Source of the DNA: Actinomycetes bacterium
Lineage (GTDB): Bacteria > Actinomycetota > Acidimicrobiia > Acidimicrobiales > JAJZXF01
Assembly: GCA_021802485.1 (NCBI GenBank)
Contig: JAJZXF010000012.1
Location: forward strand, 1 to 47,645
Direction: 5' to 3'
DNA length: 47,645 bases
The notes under the pieces: generated by a model
What the model saw: the letters and a program-made list of their open reading frames with translations, nothing else
Told to the model about the DNA's origin: nothing
Databases searched by the model: none
Part shown: positions 33,428 to 42,834 of the stretch, piece by piece
Layout of the letters: every line of letters starts with the position of its first letter
Numbering within the stretch: position 1 is the first letter of the stretch
Translations under genes and position numbers: made by a program

Positions 33428-35680
33428 GTGGCTGGTGAGCGAAGACATGGCGAGCAGAAACCTTCCGAGCGAAGGTCTGCGCTAGCGGGCAGTGTGGCGA
33501 GCCGGGTGCGAGCGGGCGCTGCGGTCCACTCTGACGGCTCGATCGGCGTACCTCCGGGTGCCGGTGTGATTGCCGGTGCAGGTCGTGTCAGCAAAGGCGC
33601 TCCAGGAAACGAGCGACTATTGAACAGAGAGCTCTCGTGGCTCGATTTCAGTGCGAAGCTCTTGGAGTTGGCAGAGGACCCAAAGATCCCGTTGCTGGAG
33701 CGTGTGAAGTTCCTGGCGATCTTTTCTCAAGGTCTGGACGAGTTCTTTCAAGTGCGCGTAGCGGGCCTTTTGGACCAGGTCGATGCTGGCCTTCGGAACA
33801 GGTCGCCTGACGGTCTCACGCCTGCTGAGCAGCTCCGAGCTATTAGGGAAAGGGTTTTGGCTCTGGTCGCATGGCAGGGGAGGATATGCTCCAAACAGGT
33901 CGTCGCGGGCCTCTGTTCAGCAGGCGTCAGCATTGTCGACAGGAGCGATCTTGATGAAGCCGACAGGTCGTACCTCGCAGAGGTGTTCGAGGCCCGCATC
34001 TTTCCGGTCCTTACGCCGCTGGCCGTGGATCCCAGCCATCCGTTCCCCTACATTTCGAACCTATCGTTGAACCTGGCGGTCATGGTGGCCGATCCGGTCA
34101 CGGGCGAGCAGCGTTTTGCCCGTGTGAAGGTGCCACCGTTGCTTCCGCGATTTGTCGCAATGCCTGACGGCGTTCGCCTAGTTCCTTTGGAACAGGTGAT
34201 CGCAGCTCACTTGGACTCGTTGTTTCCGCGGATGACAATTGGATCGCATCACGCGTTCAGGGTGACCCGCAACGCGGACTTGGTGGTGGAAGAGGACGAA
34301 GCAGATGACCTGCTCGCGGCACTCGAGACCGAGTTGAGACGGCGAAGGTTCGGGCGGGCCGTCAGGCTCGAGGTTGACGAGGCGATGGGCCAGGACGTGC
34401 GGGACTTGCTGGCTCGCGAGCTCGAGATCACCGCTGAGAGTATTTACGATTGCTCGGCTCCGGTGGACCTGGGCGGGCTCTGGGCAGTGTATGCGATAGA
34501 CCGACCTGATCTGCACGAGGAGCCATGGGCTCCGATGACCCAGCCAAGGCTTGCGACACCGGGCGACGAGCCGGTGGATCTGTTTGCGGTCTTGAGGGAA
34601 CGCGACGTTCTGGTGCATCACCCCTATGACTCATTCGCAACGTCTGTAGAGGCTTTCATCGCCCAGGCAGCAGCAGATCCTGCTGTGCTTGCGATCAAGC
34701 AGACCCTTTACCGTACTTCGGGCGATAGTCCTATCGTCGGTTCACTGATCAGTGCTGCAGAGGCGGGAAAGCAAGTCGTCGCGGTTGTGGAGGTGAAAGC
34801 CCGCTTTGACGAGCAGGCCAACATCCACTGGGGAAGGGCGCTCGAGGAGGCTGGCGTTCATGTGGTCTACGGGCTCGTGGGCTTGAAGACGCACTCAAAG
34901 GCCGCCCTCGTGGTACGGAGGGAAGATGACATCGTTCGCAGGTACGTCCACCTTGGCACCGGGAACTACAACTCGAAGACTGCTCGGATGTATGAAGACC
35001 TTGGCCTGCTCTCGGCGTCTGAGGAGCTTGGTCAGGACCTCGGGGATCTGTTCAATTTTCTCACAGGCTACAGCCGCCACGAGACCTACAGGAAGCTGAT
35101 CGTTGCACCGCAGTCACTGCGCGAGCGAGTCGTCAGGCTGATCGACGAAGAGGCGCGCGCTGGCGCAGAGGGGAGGATCGTTATCAAGGTGAATGGTCTA
35201 ACCGACCCCGAGGTTATCGAGCATCTCTACAGCGCATCCGATGCTGGTGTGGACATCGATCTTGTGGTGCGCGGGATCTGCTGTCTGCGTCCGGGAGTAA
35301 GGGGTCTGTCCGAGCGGATCAAGGTTCGCTCGATAGTGGGAAGGTTCCTCGAGCACTCGCGGGTCTTTCGCTTTGGTGGAGTCGGAGGCCGTCCATTGGA
35401 GTTGCTGATCGGCTCGGCAGACCTTATGGAGCGCAACCTTGACCGGCGGGTAGAGCTTCTCGTTCCGATCTCGGATCGTGAAATCCAAGACAGAATCGTC
35501 GAGATGCTGGAGCTGAACCTTGCAGAGGACTACCAGGCATGGACACTCGGTCCGGATGGCTCATGGAGCAGGGTTGCGTGTCTGAACGGGATCAGCACGC
35601 AACGCCGATTGCAGGAGATGGCGCGTGAACGAGCCCGAAGGCGTAGGGAGGCCGATACGCTAGGCACCGGAACAAGCTAA
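33428..35680 (+). CDS. ppk: Polyphosphate kinase 1
   Basis: Ppk1 reversibly transfers the terminal phosphate of ATP to polyphosphate. The N-terminal domain begins at LLNRELSWLDFSAKLLELA. The catalytic domains show GLKTHSKAALVVRRE (autophosphorylated His at about residue 488), RRYVHLGTGNYNSKTARMYED, and the second His in FLEHSRVFRFG (about 644). SADLMERNLDRRVELLVP closes the active site. The start at GTG 33428 yields 750 residues; the first 60 residues are not conserved, so a later start is possible. It stands alone, with the divergent SEDS gene upstream and a convergent gene downstream. Confidence 0.95.
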   Translation: MAGERRHGEQKPSERRSALAGSVASRVRAGAAVHSDGSIGVPPGAGVIAGAGRVSKGAPGNERLLNRELSWLDFSAKLLELAEDPKIPLLERVKFLAIFSQGLDEFFQVRVAGLLDQVDAGLRNRSPDGLTPAEQLRAIRERVLALVAWQGRICSKQVVAGLCSAGVSIVDRSDLDEADRSYLAEVFEARIFPVLTPLAVDPSHPFPYISNLSLNLAVMVADPVTGEQRFARVKVPPLLPRFVAMPDGVRLVPLEQVIAAHLDSLFPRMTIGSHHAFRVTRNADLVVEEDEADDLLAALETELRRRRFGRAVRLEVDEAMGQDVRDLLARELEITAESIYDCSAPVDLGGLWAVYAIDRPDLHEEPWAPMTQPRLATPGDEPVDLFAVLRERDVLVHHPYDSFATSVEAFIAQAAADPAVLAIKQTLYRTSGDSPIVGSLISAAEAGKQVVAVVEVKARFDEQANIHWGRALEEAGVHVVYGLVGLKTHSKAALVVRREDDIVRRYVHLGTGNYNSKTARMYEDLGLLSASEELGQDLGDLFNFLTGYSRHETYRKLIVAPQSLRERVVRLIDEEARAGAEGRIVIKVNGLTDPEVIEHLYSASDAGVDIDLVVRGICCLRPGVRGLSERIKVRSIVGRFLEHSRVFRFGGVGGRPLELLIGSADLMERNLDRRVELLVPISDREIQDRIVEMLELNLAEDYQAWTLGPDGSWSRVACLNGISTQRRLQEMARERARRRREADTLGTGTS

Positions 35681-35697
35681 GCCGCAAGGAGCTGAGC

Positions 35698-36249
35698 TCA
35701 GGCGCCCTCCAGGATCCTCTTCATGTTCTCGAGTTCGGTTCGCACCTGGCGGCGACCGTTGCGATTGAGGTCGTCAATCACCTCGTCGGGGATGCCTTCC
35801 GGGAGTGATGCTGCGGTGGACAACTCCAGCCTCACAGCTTTGACATCGCGATCGCGCGCAGCATTGTCGTTGGCGTGGTCCTGGAATGCGGACAGCCTGA
35901 TGGTGAAGATCTCGCTCGCTTCGATCTGTGTGCCCACAACGGTCACGGTGTTGGCGACGAGCCGGTGTGGATGGGCTTCGGTCACGCAGAGTTCGCATCT
36001 CATTAGGGCCTGAGTGGGGGTTGCGCCTGGGTCGATGTCGAGATCGAACACGTACCTGTCGCCGGGACCAGGTCCCGCACGCGTGCTGCCCGCATCCAGC
36101 TCCGCGTCTGCAGTTCGATCGCTGATCTTCGCGATGTGGTGGACGGCCGGATTGTAAAGAGGCAGTTTCATGAAATCGACCCGAAGCATCCACGCGGCCG
36201 CCTCCGTGCAGCGAACTATCGTTGAGTCTGCGTGCTCAAGCTTGCTCAT
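35698..36249 (-). CDS. SRPBCC-like (polyketide cyclase/START fold) protein
   Basis: The ATG at 36249 has an excellent Shine-Dalgarno (aaggagg, 8 bases upstream), giving 183 residues; the open frame upstream belongs to the preceding gene's region. The N-terminus ADSTIVRCTEAAAWMLRVDF and LPLYNPAVHHIAKI resemble the first strand and helices of SRPBCC ligand-binding proteins. It probably binds a hydrophobic ligand, but this is inference. The start overlaps the 3' end of the membrane protein gene by 14 bases, so the two are translationally coupled and may act together. Confidence 0.65.
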   Translation of the reverse strand: MSKLEHADSTIVRCTEAAAWMLRVDFMKLPLYNPAVHHIAKISDRTADAELDAGSTRAGPGPGDRYVFDLDIDPGATPTQALMRCELCVTEAHPHRLVANTVTVVGTQIEASEIFTIRLSAFQDHANDNAARDRDVKAVRLELSTAASLPEGIPDEVIDDLNRNGRRQVRTELENMKRILEGA

Positions 36250-37399
36250 CGTGGGCGCCTCCTTGGGGGTTGTCGTGCTGGCGATCGGGACGGACATCAG
36301 CCATACGCCGCAGCACCTCCATCTTGCGCCGACGTGATGCACCCGGCTCCACGCGGAGTGAGACATAGGTCGCGGCCCCGACTGGGATTGGAAGCCAGAA
36401 GTTCAGGAGGCGCCACCCAAGGACCCCGAGCAGGGCAATTGCCCCAGGGGTTCCAAAGGCCACGAGGCCAAGGGGAAGCACCCACTCGATAACGCCTAAG
36501 CCGCTTGGTGTTACTGGGATCGCGGCGAGAATATTAGCAAGACCGTACGCTACAAGCAGGGCTATTGGCGATACAAAGCGCCCGAAGGCAGCAAGCATGG
36601 CCCAGAGGGCGGTCGCGTCGAACAGCCAGTTTGCAGCAGCCCATGCTGTAGCCCTCATCAACAGGTTGCGGTCGGAGCGAAGGACCTCTAGGCGTTCGGC
36701 AAGGCGCAGGATGCCATTTGCAACCGACTGTGGATCGAGGAAGGGGACTCTGCGTGCAAGGCGTGCCAGAAGCTCCGCTGATCCTTGCTTGCCCTTTGTG
36801 AGAAGCGCCATCAGGCCTGCGAGTGCTCCTAGGAGAACAGCTGCAGAGGCTATCGCAAGGAAATAGTACGAATGGTGACTCGGGCTGCGTAGGCCGTAGA
36901 GCGGGATCGAGACGATCAGACTTGTCCAAAAGAGCGCGTTTAGCACGACAGCGGAGCCGACCCCCTGCGTTGCTAGCGCGAATGCCGCGTCAGGTCCGCT
37001 TACTCCAGCCTCGCCGAGGAGCCTGTAGCCGAGAATGGTGCCGGGTGCAGTCCCGCCAGGAAGGACATGACTCGCGGCGCTTGTCGACATGTCGATGCGC
37101 AGCAGGCGCGAGTAGCTTGGCGAGTCGTGCGGGAGCACAGCCTGAGTGAGCTTCGCATAAGCGAGAAATGCTCCAGCTTCGAGTGCCAATGCGGAGGCGA
37201 TGAGAAAGACGTTCGCATGACCGAGTTGGTAGACGACATTGTGGACGTTGCCAAACTTGGGTAGCACAACGAACTCGACCACAATGACCAGGATGAATAG
37301 CGTAAGCCCGTGGCCGAGCAAGCGTCTTGTGAGTTCAACGGACCGCCTGCGCGCCGGACGATTGTCGGAGCGCGCACGTTCTGCGTGTGAGGAAGTCAC
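36236..37399 (-). CDS. Lysylphosphatidylglycerol synthase TM-region / UPF0104 membrane protein
   Basis: The 387-residue protein has about eight hydrophobic helices. Family segments are SASALALEAGAFLAYAKLTQ-like helix 2, SHVLPGGTAPGTILGYRLL, ATQGVGSAVVLNALFW, WLFDATALWAMLAAFG and IPVTPSGLGVIEWVLPLGL. These match the membrane (flippase-like) half of MprF and its stand-alone relatives such as AglD. There is no soluble aminoacyltransferase domain, so lysyl transfer is not expected; a lipid or lipid-linked sugar transport role is inferred. The start is GTG 37399. It is divergent from a polyprenol-phosphate mannosyltransferase, which fits lipid-linked sugar metabolism. Confidence 0.85.
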   Translation of the reverse strand: MTSSHAERARSDNRPARRRSVELTRRLLGHGLTLFILVIVVEFVVLPKFGNVHNVVYQLGHANVFLIASALALEAGAFLAYAKLTQAVLPHDSPSYSRLLRIDMSTSAASHVLPGGTAPGTILGYRLLGEAGVSGPDAAFALATQGVGSAVVLNALFWTSLIVSIPLYGLRSPSHHSYYFLAIASAAVLLGALAGLMALLTKGKQGSAELLARLARRVPFLDPQSVANGILRLAERLEVLRSDRNLLMRATAWAAANWLFDATALWAMLAAFGRFVSPIALLVAYGLANILAAIPVTPSGLGVIEWVLPLGLVAFGTPGAIALLGVLGWRLLNFWLPIPVGAATYVSLRVEPGASRRRKMEVLRRMADVRPDRQHDNPQGGAHDEQA

Positions 37400-37554
37400 C
37401 CGGCTATGGTGTCACGTGCAAGCGGTGCCTTGCTCGCTACTTTGCTCGCGGGGTTCCCGACAGGTTGCCGACGAAGGCGTGTGCTGTGATCGTTAGGCAT
37501 CCAAGGATCCTAATGACCTCTGAGGCTTGACGGCGATGCCGGACGGCTTTCCGC

Positions 37555-37560
37555 TATGCT
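37555..37560 (+). promoter_or_regulatory. -10-like hexamer placing transcription start at the GTG start codon
   Basis: TATGCT lies 6 bases before the GTG at 37567, so transcription would begin at about the start codon (leaderless mRNA). TTGACG at 37527 resembles a -35 but the 22-base spacer is too long. There is no Shine-Dalgarno in front of the GTG. Confidence 0.35.
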
Positions 37561-37566
37561 TCATGC

Positions 37567-38382
37567 GTGCGTGTGCTGGTCGTGTTGCCTACCTATCAAG
37601 AGGCATCCAATATCGAGAACGTGCTGCGCAAGGTTCGCAAGTCTCTGCCGGATGCGACGGTGCTGGTCGTGGACGACTCTAGTCCCGATCACACCGGGGA
37701 GATAGCAGAGAAGTTGGGACAAGAGATTCGCGGCGTCGAGGTCCTCTCCCGTCCGGCGCGTGCCGGTCTCGGAAGTGCATACCGGGCGGGTTTCGCGTGG
37801 GGCCTTGAAAGGTCGTACGAGGCGTTTATCGAGATGGATGCCGACCTGTCCCATGACCCCGAAGCGCTGCCAGATCTGCTTACTCCGTTGGAGAACGGCT
37901 TTGAAGTGGTCGTCGGTTCGAGGTACGTCCCGGGCGGCTCGATTCCGTACTGGTCGTGGCATCGCAGGCTTCTATCTCGAGCTGGGAATGTATACGCATC
38001 CGCTTTGCTTCATTTGAGTGTGACCGACCTTACATCAGGATTCCGTGCTTATGCGGGAAGCGTGCTGCGAAATATTGACCTTGATCACGTACGCGCTGAT
38101 GGATACGGCTTTCAGATAGAGATGGTCTACAGGGCGGTACGCGCTGGCGCGGCGGTCACCGAGGTGCCGATCAGGTTCGTAGATCGCGTCAAAGGCGAGT
38201 CGAAGATGTCGATGCACACGATTGTGGAGGCGTTGGGGCTCGTGACATGGTGGGGTTTGAAGCGGTTGTGGTCAGGACCCGCCCGCGTCCTGGAACGTGG
38301 ACAGGAGCGATCGCAGCAGGTAGCTTCTCCGAACACCTCGGCTCCAAACCCGAAGAGTCGTCCAGAGCGTTCCGGGCGCTGA
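37567..38382 (+). CDS. Polyprenol monophosphomannose synthase (GT2, Dpm1-like)
   Basis: Transfers mannose from GDP-mannose to polyprenyl phosphate, supplying a lipid-linked mannose donor for cell-envelope glycans. GT2 motifs are seen: LVVLPTYQEASNIENVL, VLVVDDSSPDHTGEIA, RAGLGSAYRAGFAWGL, FIEMDADLSHDPEALP (DXD-like metal site), VVGSRYVPGGS, SGFRAY and GYGFQIEM. Length is 271 residues, without the membrane domain of longer homologues. Start is GTG 37567. The last 30 residues are low-complexity and the stop abuts a repeat linked to insertion-sequence debris, so the C-terminus may have been altered by insertion. Confidence 0.92.
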   Translation: MRVLVVLPTYQEASNIENVLRKVRKSLPDATVLVVDDSSPDHTGEIAEKLGQEIRGVEVLSRPARAGLGSAYRAGFAWGLERSYEAFIEMDADLSHDPEALPDLLTPLENGFEVVVGSRYVPGGSIPYWSWHRRLLSRAGNVYASALLHLSVTDLTSGFRAYAGSVLRNIDLDHVRADGYGFQIEMVYRAVRAGAAVTEVPIRFVDRVKGESKMSMHTIVEALGLVTWWGLKRLWSGPARVLERGQERSQQVASPNTSAPNPKSRPERSGR

Positions 38383-38494
38383 TCTCTTTGTTTGTGAGCG
38401 CAAACTCGGCCTTCCAGGGCCGAGATAGCGAACACCGGACTGGACTGGTAGGCGGTGGCGACGCGTGCCGCTTGCTCACTGCGGGATCTTCTGG
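38381..38494 (+). repeat. 114-bp repeat, copy A (IS200/IS605-type debris)
   Basis: This block recurs in the same orientation at 45219-45332 with about 13 differences in 114 by hand count. It contains a hairpin, CTCGGCC-ttccag-GGCCGAG, whose stem partly keeps pairing in the second copy. It precedes a TnpB relic, and copy B precedes an IS200/IS605-like right end, so both probably belong to related elements. Confidence 0.8.
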
Positions 38495-38585
38495 CGAGCG
38501 ATGTACTTGGCGATAACCGACAGAGGCGCCACCACAGGACCCGGCAAACTACGACGGCGACCAGAAGTGTGCTTTCCACAGGAAC

Positions 38586-39107
38586 TTGGAGATGTGCCGG
38601 GGGAACTCCTTGCACAGGATACGCACCGACACACCCTTCAGGCTGTTCACGAGGATCGAGATCTGCACGGTGGGCGGGTGCTCGACCTACCTCGCAGAGA
38701 AGACTGGACTCGACATCGAGTACCTGAACGAGTCCGGGTTTACAAAGACATGTCCTGTATGTGCAGCACGCAACCGACCATCTGGGCGGGATTACCGGTG
38801 CAAGGTGTGTAACTTCACCTGTCACCGAGACGCACTAGGAGCGATCAACATCCTCCAAGAGGCGATACATGGGGACTACGTCGCTATAGGAGCGGATGCA
38901 GTCATCCGAGTCACGTATCTCCGGGACGCCTTGCGTTGGTCACCTAATCAGCGTAACACACACCGTATGGTGCAGTGCCGAAAGGCCATAACCCTGGGTA
39001 GTGCCCAGAACCAGGCCTCGGCGGGGGAGACCCTGTCTAGCAAGGCGAAGCTAGCAAACTCATCCACCAGCTCCCTGGAGCGAGTTCCGTTGGTCGCGGT
39101 AGCGTGA
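38586..39107 (+). pseudogene. tnpB: TnpB (IS200/IS605 OrfB) C-terminal relic
   Basis: The translated segment has FTKTCPVCAARNRPSGRDYRC followed by KVCNFTCHRDALGAINIL. This is the zinc ribbon (two CxxC pairs) and last RuvC motif of TnpB, the RNA-guided nuclease of IS200/IS605 elements. YLAEKTGLDIEYLNES just before it also fits. The N-terminal 250 or so residues with the other RuvC catalytic residues are missing and the upstream part is scrambled, so it is inactive. The relic ends at the start of the response-regulator gene. Confidence 0.85.
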
Positions 39108-39115
39108 GGGACGCG

Positions 39116-39871
39116 ATGCCAGGCAAACCAAGCCAGACGGCAGGGGCACAATCCCCGTCCGTGAGCGCGGGGAGGTTCACGGAGGGGGCCCGTGTCCTTG
39201 TTGTCGATGACGAGCCTTACATCACGGACCTGATCTCTACTGCGCTCCGATTCGAGGGTTTTCAGACCGCGGTGGCGCTCAACGGCACGGAAGCGCTGAA
39301 GCTGCTCTCGGAGAACACGTTTGACATGGTGGTACTCGATGTGATGTTGCCTGATATCGAGGGCACGGAGGTCTGTCGGAGGCTGCGTGAAAGCGGGCAC
39401 CAGGAGGCGGTGCTGTTCCTCACAGCCCGAGATGCGTCAGAGGACGCGGTTGCGGGGCTGAGGTCAGGCGGTGACGACTACATGACCAAGCCGTTCAGCT
39501 TGGAGGAGCTCGTGGCCCGCATCCAGGCAGTTCTTCGTCGCACGCGGCCGGGAATTGGTGCCGAGTCTTCGCGGCTCGTGTACGAGGACCTGGTAGTTGA
39601 CGAAGAGACCTTCGAGGTTTGGAGGCAGGGATCTCCGGTCGTGCTGACTGCTACGGAATTTCACCTGCTGCACTTCTTGATCTCGAATGCCCGAAGGGTA
39701 CTTTCGAAGTCGCAGATAATCGAGAGCGTGTGGGGGTACGAGTTCGAAGGAGATCCAAACATTGTTGAGACTTACGTAAGCTACCTTCGCAAGAAGATCG
39801 ACTGCTTCGACCCGCCTTTAATCCAGACGATCAGGGGCCTGGGCTACAGCCTGAGACTCCCACGGGACTAA
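39116..39871 (+). CDS. OmpR/PhoB-family response regulator
   Basis: The receiver domain begins at [16 protein letters not shown], with the phosphoacceptor Asp in [10 protein letters not shown] (about residue 75), the Thr in LFLTARD and the Lys in [10 protein letters not shown] winged-helix domain follows, with [40 protein letters not shown] and [12 protein letters not shown]. The ATG at 39116 has gaggga 4-5 bases upstream and gives 251 residues; a GTG at 39104 overlapping the TnpB relic's stop is the alternative. The kinase gene starts one base after its stop. The upstream region is IS debris, so its original promoter may have been replaced. Confidence 0.95.
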   Translation: MPGKPSQTAGAQSPSVSAGRFTEGARVLVVDDEPYITDLISTALRFEGFQTAVALNGTEALKLLSENTFDMVVLDVMLPDIEGTEVCRRLRESGHQEAVLFLTARDASEDAVAGLRSGGDDYMTKPFSLEELVARIQAVLRRTRPGIGAESSRLVYEDLVVDEETFEVWRQGSPVVLTATEFHLLHFLISNARRVLSKSQIIESVWGYEFEGDPNIVETYVSYLRKKIDCFDPPLIQTIRGLGYSLRLPRD

Positions 39872-39872
39872 C

Positions 39873-41357
39873 ATGTCGCTGAGAAAGCGCCTTATTGCTG
39901 GAATGGTGCTTCTCGTCCTTGTGGGCCTTGTAGTCGCGGATGTACTCACGTATAACTCGCTCCGGTCGTTCCTGTACGGCAAGGTCGATGACCAGCTACT
40001 GGTTGCTCGGTCGCGCGCGTACGCCTATGTGATCAGGTCTCTGGAGGCACGTCGCGTTCCTACGTACGCGGTGATCGGCAAGCGCGTTGACCCGGACGTC
40101 TACGTTGAGGTGCTCGATGGCGCGGGCCACGTGGTCTTCAGGCGGCCGTCAGGGCCACCGATCAACCAGGACCCCGAGCCTGTATTGCCGAAGCACTTGC
40201 CTGTCAGCCGCGAGACCGTGAGCCTGTATTTCGGGAGGCACCACGGCCCCTACCATCCAGAGAGGGCATCCTTTGAGATGCCGGCAGTCGGCCGCGGCTC
40301 GGGTCCGTACTACCGTGCTCAGGCGGTATCGATACCCGGTGGGACCATAGTCGTCGCGACGGACTTGCACTCGCTCAAGGAGACACTTTCGTCGTTGAAG
40401 GCTACAGAGGAGGCGGTTACCGGCGTTGTCCTGCTCGCAACCCTGATCATTGCTTTTTGGCTCGTGAAACTCGGCCTGAAGCCTTTGGATGACATGACCT
40501 CCACCGCAGGTGCGATTGCTGCAGGCGACCTGTCCCGGCGCGTCAAGCCGACTGCACGCAACACAGAGGTTGGCCGTCTTGGCGCCGCGCTGAATGCAAT
40601 GCTCAGCCAGATCGAGGCCGCGGTCGCGGGCAGCCGCGCGTCGGAGGGTAGGCTTCGCAGGTTCGTTGCGGATGCCTCCCACGAGTTGCGCACGCCGCTC
40701 ACATCGATCCGTGGTTACGCAGAGCTGTTCAGGCGCGGCGGCTCGAAGGACCCCGAAACAGTCGAGCGGGCAATGAGCAGGATCGAGCACGAGGCTTCAC
40801 GGATGGGAGTGCTGGTGGACGAGCTGCTTCTCTTGGCACGATTGGATCAAGGTCGCAAGCTGGAGATCTCACCGGTGGATCTAGGGCATGTGGCTGTCGA
40901 TGCCATGGAGGACGCACGGGCGGTGGCACCGGATCGCACGCTTAGCATTGATGTTGGCGAGCGTGTGATCGTGGCGGGTGACGAGCACAGGTTACGACAG
41001 GTAATGGGTAACTTGGTCGACAACGCGTTGATTCACACTCCCGCGTCCGCTGCGGTGCACGTGGTCGTGCGGAAGTCCCGTTCAGGCGATATGGGGGTTG
41101 CGACGGTATCCGACGAAGGGCCTGGGCTAAGCGCCGAGCAGTGCGAGCGTGTGTTCGACAGGTTCTACCGGGCATCCAGCGCGCGCACCGGCGCGGGGAC
41201 CGGGCTCGGGCTCTCAATTGTGGCCGCGATTGCAACTGCTCTCGGCGGTAGGGCTACCGTTGAGTCCGAACCAGGACGCGGTGCTACGTTTGGCATCGAG
41301 GTCCCGATCTTTGGGAGCGAGCGCCGCGGTCGAGGACCTTCAAGTGTTACTCAGTGA
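39873..41357 (+). CDS. Sensor histidine kinase
   Basis: A 494-residue membrane kinase partnered with the preceding regulator. Helix 1 (about residues 8-27) and helix 2 (about 187-207) enclose an extracytoplasmic sensor region of about 155 residues containing [16 protein letters not shown] domain follows ([19 protein letters not shown]), then the H-box [19 protein letters not shown] with His about 270. The ATPase has N-box [16 protein letters not shown]1 DEGPGLS, F-box VFDRFYR and G2 GTGLGLSIV. The signal sensed is unknown. Its 3' end overlaps convergent menF by 11 bases. Confidence 0.95.
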   Translation: MSLRKRLIAGMVLLVLVGLVVADVLTYNSLRSFLYGKVDDQLLVARSRAYAYVIRSLEARRVPTYAVIGKRVDPDVYVEVLDGAGHVVFRRPSGPPINQDPEPVLPKHLPVSRETVSLYFGRHHGPYHPERASFEMPAVGRGSGPYYRAQAVSIPGGTIVVATDLHSLKETLSSLKATEEAVTGVVLLATLIIAFWLVKLGLKPLDDMTSTAGAIAAGDLSRRVKPTARNTEVGRLGAALNAMLSQIEAAVAGSRASEGRLRRFVADASHELRTPLTSIRGYAELFRRGGSKDPETVERAMSRIEHEASRMGVLVDELLLLARLDQGRKLEISPVDLGHVAVDAMEDARAVAPDRTLSIDVGERVIVAGDEHRLRQVMGNLVDNALIHTPASAAVHVVVRKSRSGDMGVATVSDEGPGLSAEQCERVFDRFYRASSARTGAGTGLGLSIVAAIATALGGRATVESEPGRGATFGIEVPIFGSERRGRGPSSVTQ

Positions 41358-42834
41358 TCGCACGTATCGTGCTTTCGAGCTTGAAGTTGGTCTCATCCAG
41401 TTCACTTTGCGGATGCGAGCCAGCGACTATGCCTGCGCCAGCGGTCATCCGCGCAACGTTTCCAGCAAGCTCTGCGGAGCGAATTCCGAGCATCCAGGTG
41501 CCGTCGCCGCCAGAGTCCATCCAGCCAACCGGCCCAGCGTACAAGCCACGGTCGAAGCCCTCTAGCTCATCGATCAAGCGAAGTGCGATGTCGCGTGGCG
41601 TCCCAGCGACTGCAGGGGTTGGATGCAGCAGTGATACGAGTTCGAGGCTGCTTGGGAGATCGTCTAGCGCATCAGGCTGTGCTTTATTGTAACGATTGAG
41701 GTGTCCGACGATTCGGGTTCCAAAATGCGACACCGATCGGAGGTGCACGAGGTCCGGTGTCGTAGGCACGTGGAGTGATTCGCATACCAGCTCGAGCGCT
41801 GCTGCTACCGCGTCTACGACCAGGCGGTGCTCCGAAAGGTCCTTCCGGCTCAGATGTTCGGGACCCGTGCCTTGTTGTGAGTCGCTCACCGCACGTCGAA
41901 AGGTGCCAGCTAGTGGATGGGAGCGTACGAGCGGGCCGGAGCGAGCGACAAGCAGCTCCGGACTTGCCCCTACCGTCCCCTCGATAGCGAAGATCGCCGA
42001 GGCAGGCTCGAGGTCAGCGAGACGCGAGGCGATGCGTGCTGGGGACAGCTTCTCGGTGCTTCTCACCTCGACCTGGCGAGCAAGGACGACCTTTTCAAGG
42101 TTCGCTCCGCGAATCGAGCTTGGCATCCCGGGGGTCATCGAGAGCGGGTCGTTGTTGCGTTCTTCGCTGTGTGGCCTCTGCTCAATGAGATCGAGTGCGC
42201 TTGCGACGATATCGAGGAAGTGCTGTGGGGAGAGGACATCGGCAACTTCGAAGGAGTTGCTCACGTGCGCCCAAAGGCCGCCTTGGGTCATCTCCTTGAC
42301 GCCGAGTTGCTCTAAGTGTTCGTGCAAGAGCTTCTCGTGGTCACTGGAGCCTGTTGCGGTTATGACAGCCGCAGCGGATGTCGCTTCAGTTGGGGCGAGC
42401 GCGGGGGCCTGGCCTGGGTACAGCGCTGGGCTGGTATCCTCGGGGTTAAAGCTGATCAAGAGGACTTCGGGTAGGAGCAGGCGCGCTGGTGCGGATCTGT
42501 CGAAGGGCATTGCTGCGAGGACGATCGGTGGAGCGGGCGGCCGTACGTTCACAGAGTTACCGCTGCTCATGGATCCAGGAAGGACCCCACGTACGGGTAT
42601 CGACTTGAGCGACGACAGGACGTTTCGAAGCGCTACGGGATCTTCGAGACCAGAGTGCAGGTCGAAGGTGAGTGCGACGCCCCTCGCGACGAGGACCATC
42701 TGGCCATAGCTCAGATAAGAACAGTCATCTGGGAACCTCGTTCGTAGATCGCGAACGATATCGCTGTCGATCTCCAAGATCGTGACTTGAAGATCGCTGG
42801 TGTGGATGGTCTCCTGCGCGCGCTCAGGCCGCAT
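41347..42834 (-). CDS. menF: Isochorismate synthase (menaquinone pathway)
   Basis: Converts chorismate to isochorismate, the first committed step of menaquinone synthesis. The C-terminal chorismate-binding domain shows [53 protein letters not shown] and [20 protein letters not shown], the expected Mg2+ and substrate residues. The first 210 residues are weakly conserved, as usual in this family. Length is 495. Pathway context (menG overlapping by 11 bases upstream) favours menaquinone rather than siderophore synthesis. Confidence 0.93.
   Translation of the reverse strand: MRPERAQETIHTSDLQVTILEIDSDIVRDLRTRFPDDCSYLSYGQMVLVARGVALTFDLHSGLEDPVALRNVLSSLKSIPVRGVLPGSMSSGNSVNVRPPAPPIVLAAMPFDRSAPARLLLPEVLLISFNPEDTSPALYPGQAPALAPTEATSAAAVITATGSSDHEKLLHEHLEQLGVKEMTQGGLWAHVSNSFEVADVLSPQHFLDIVASALDLIEQRPHSEERNNDPLSMTPGMPSSIRGANLEKVVLARQVEVRSTEKLSPARIASRLADLEPASAIFAIEGTVGASPELLVARSGPLVRSHPLAGTFRRAVSDSQQGTGPEHLSRKDLSEHRLVVDAVAAALELVCESLHVPTTPDLVHLRSVSHFGTRIVGHLNRYNKAQPDALDDLPSSLELVSLLHPTPAVAGTPRDIALRLIDELEGFDRGLYAGPVGWMDSGGDGTWMLGIRSAELAGNVARMTAGAGIVAGSHPQSELDETNFKLESTIRAITE

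Noticed and set aside
41696-42709. 337-codon plus-strand ORF opposite menF
   Set aside because: menF has full catalytic motifs on the minus strand; the plus frame is Ser/Arg-rich without domain character.
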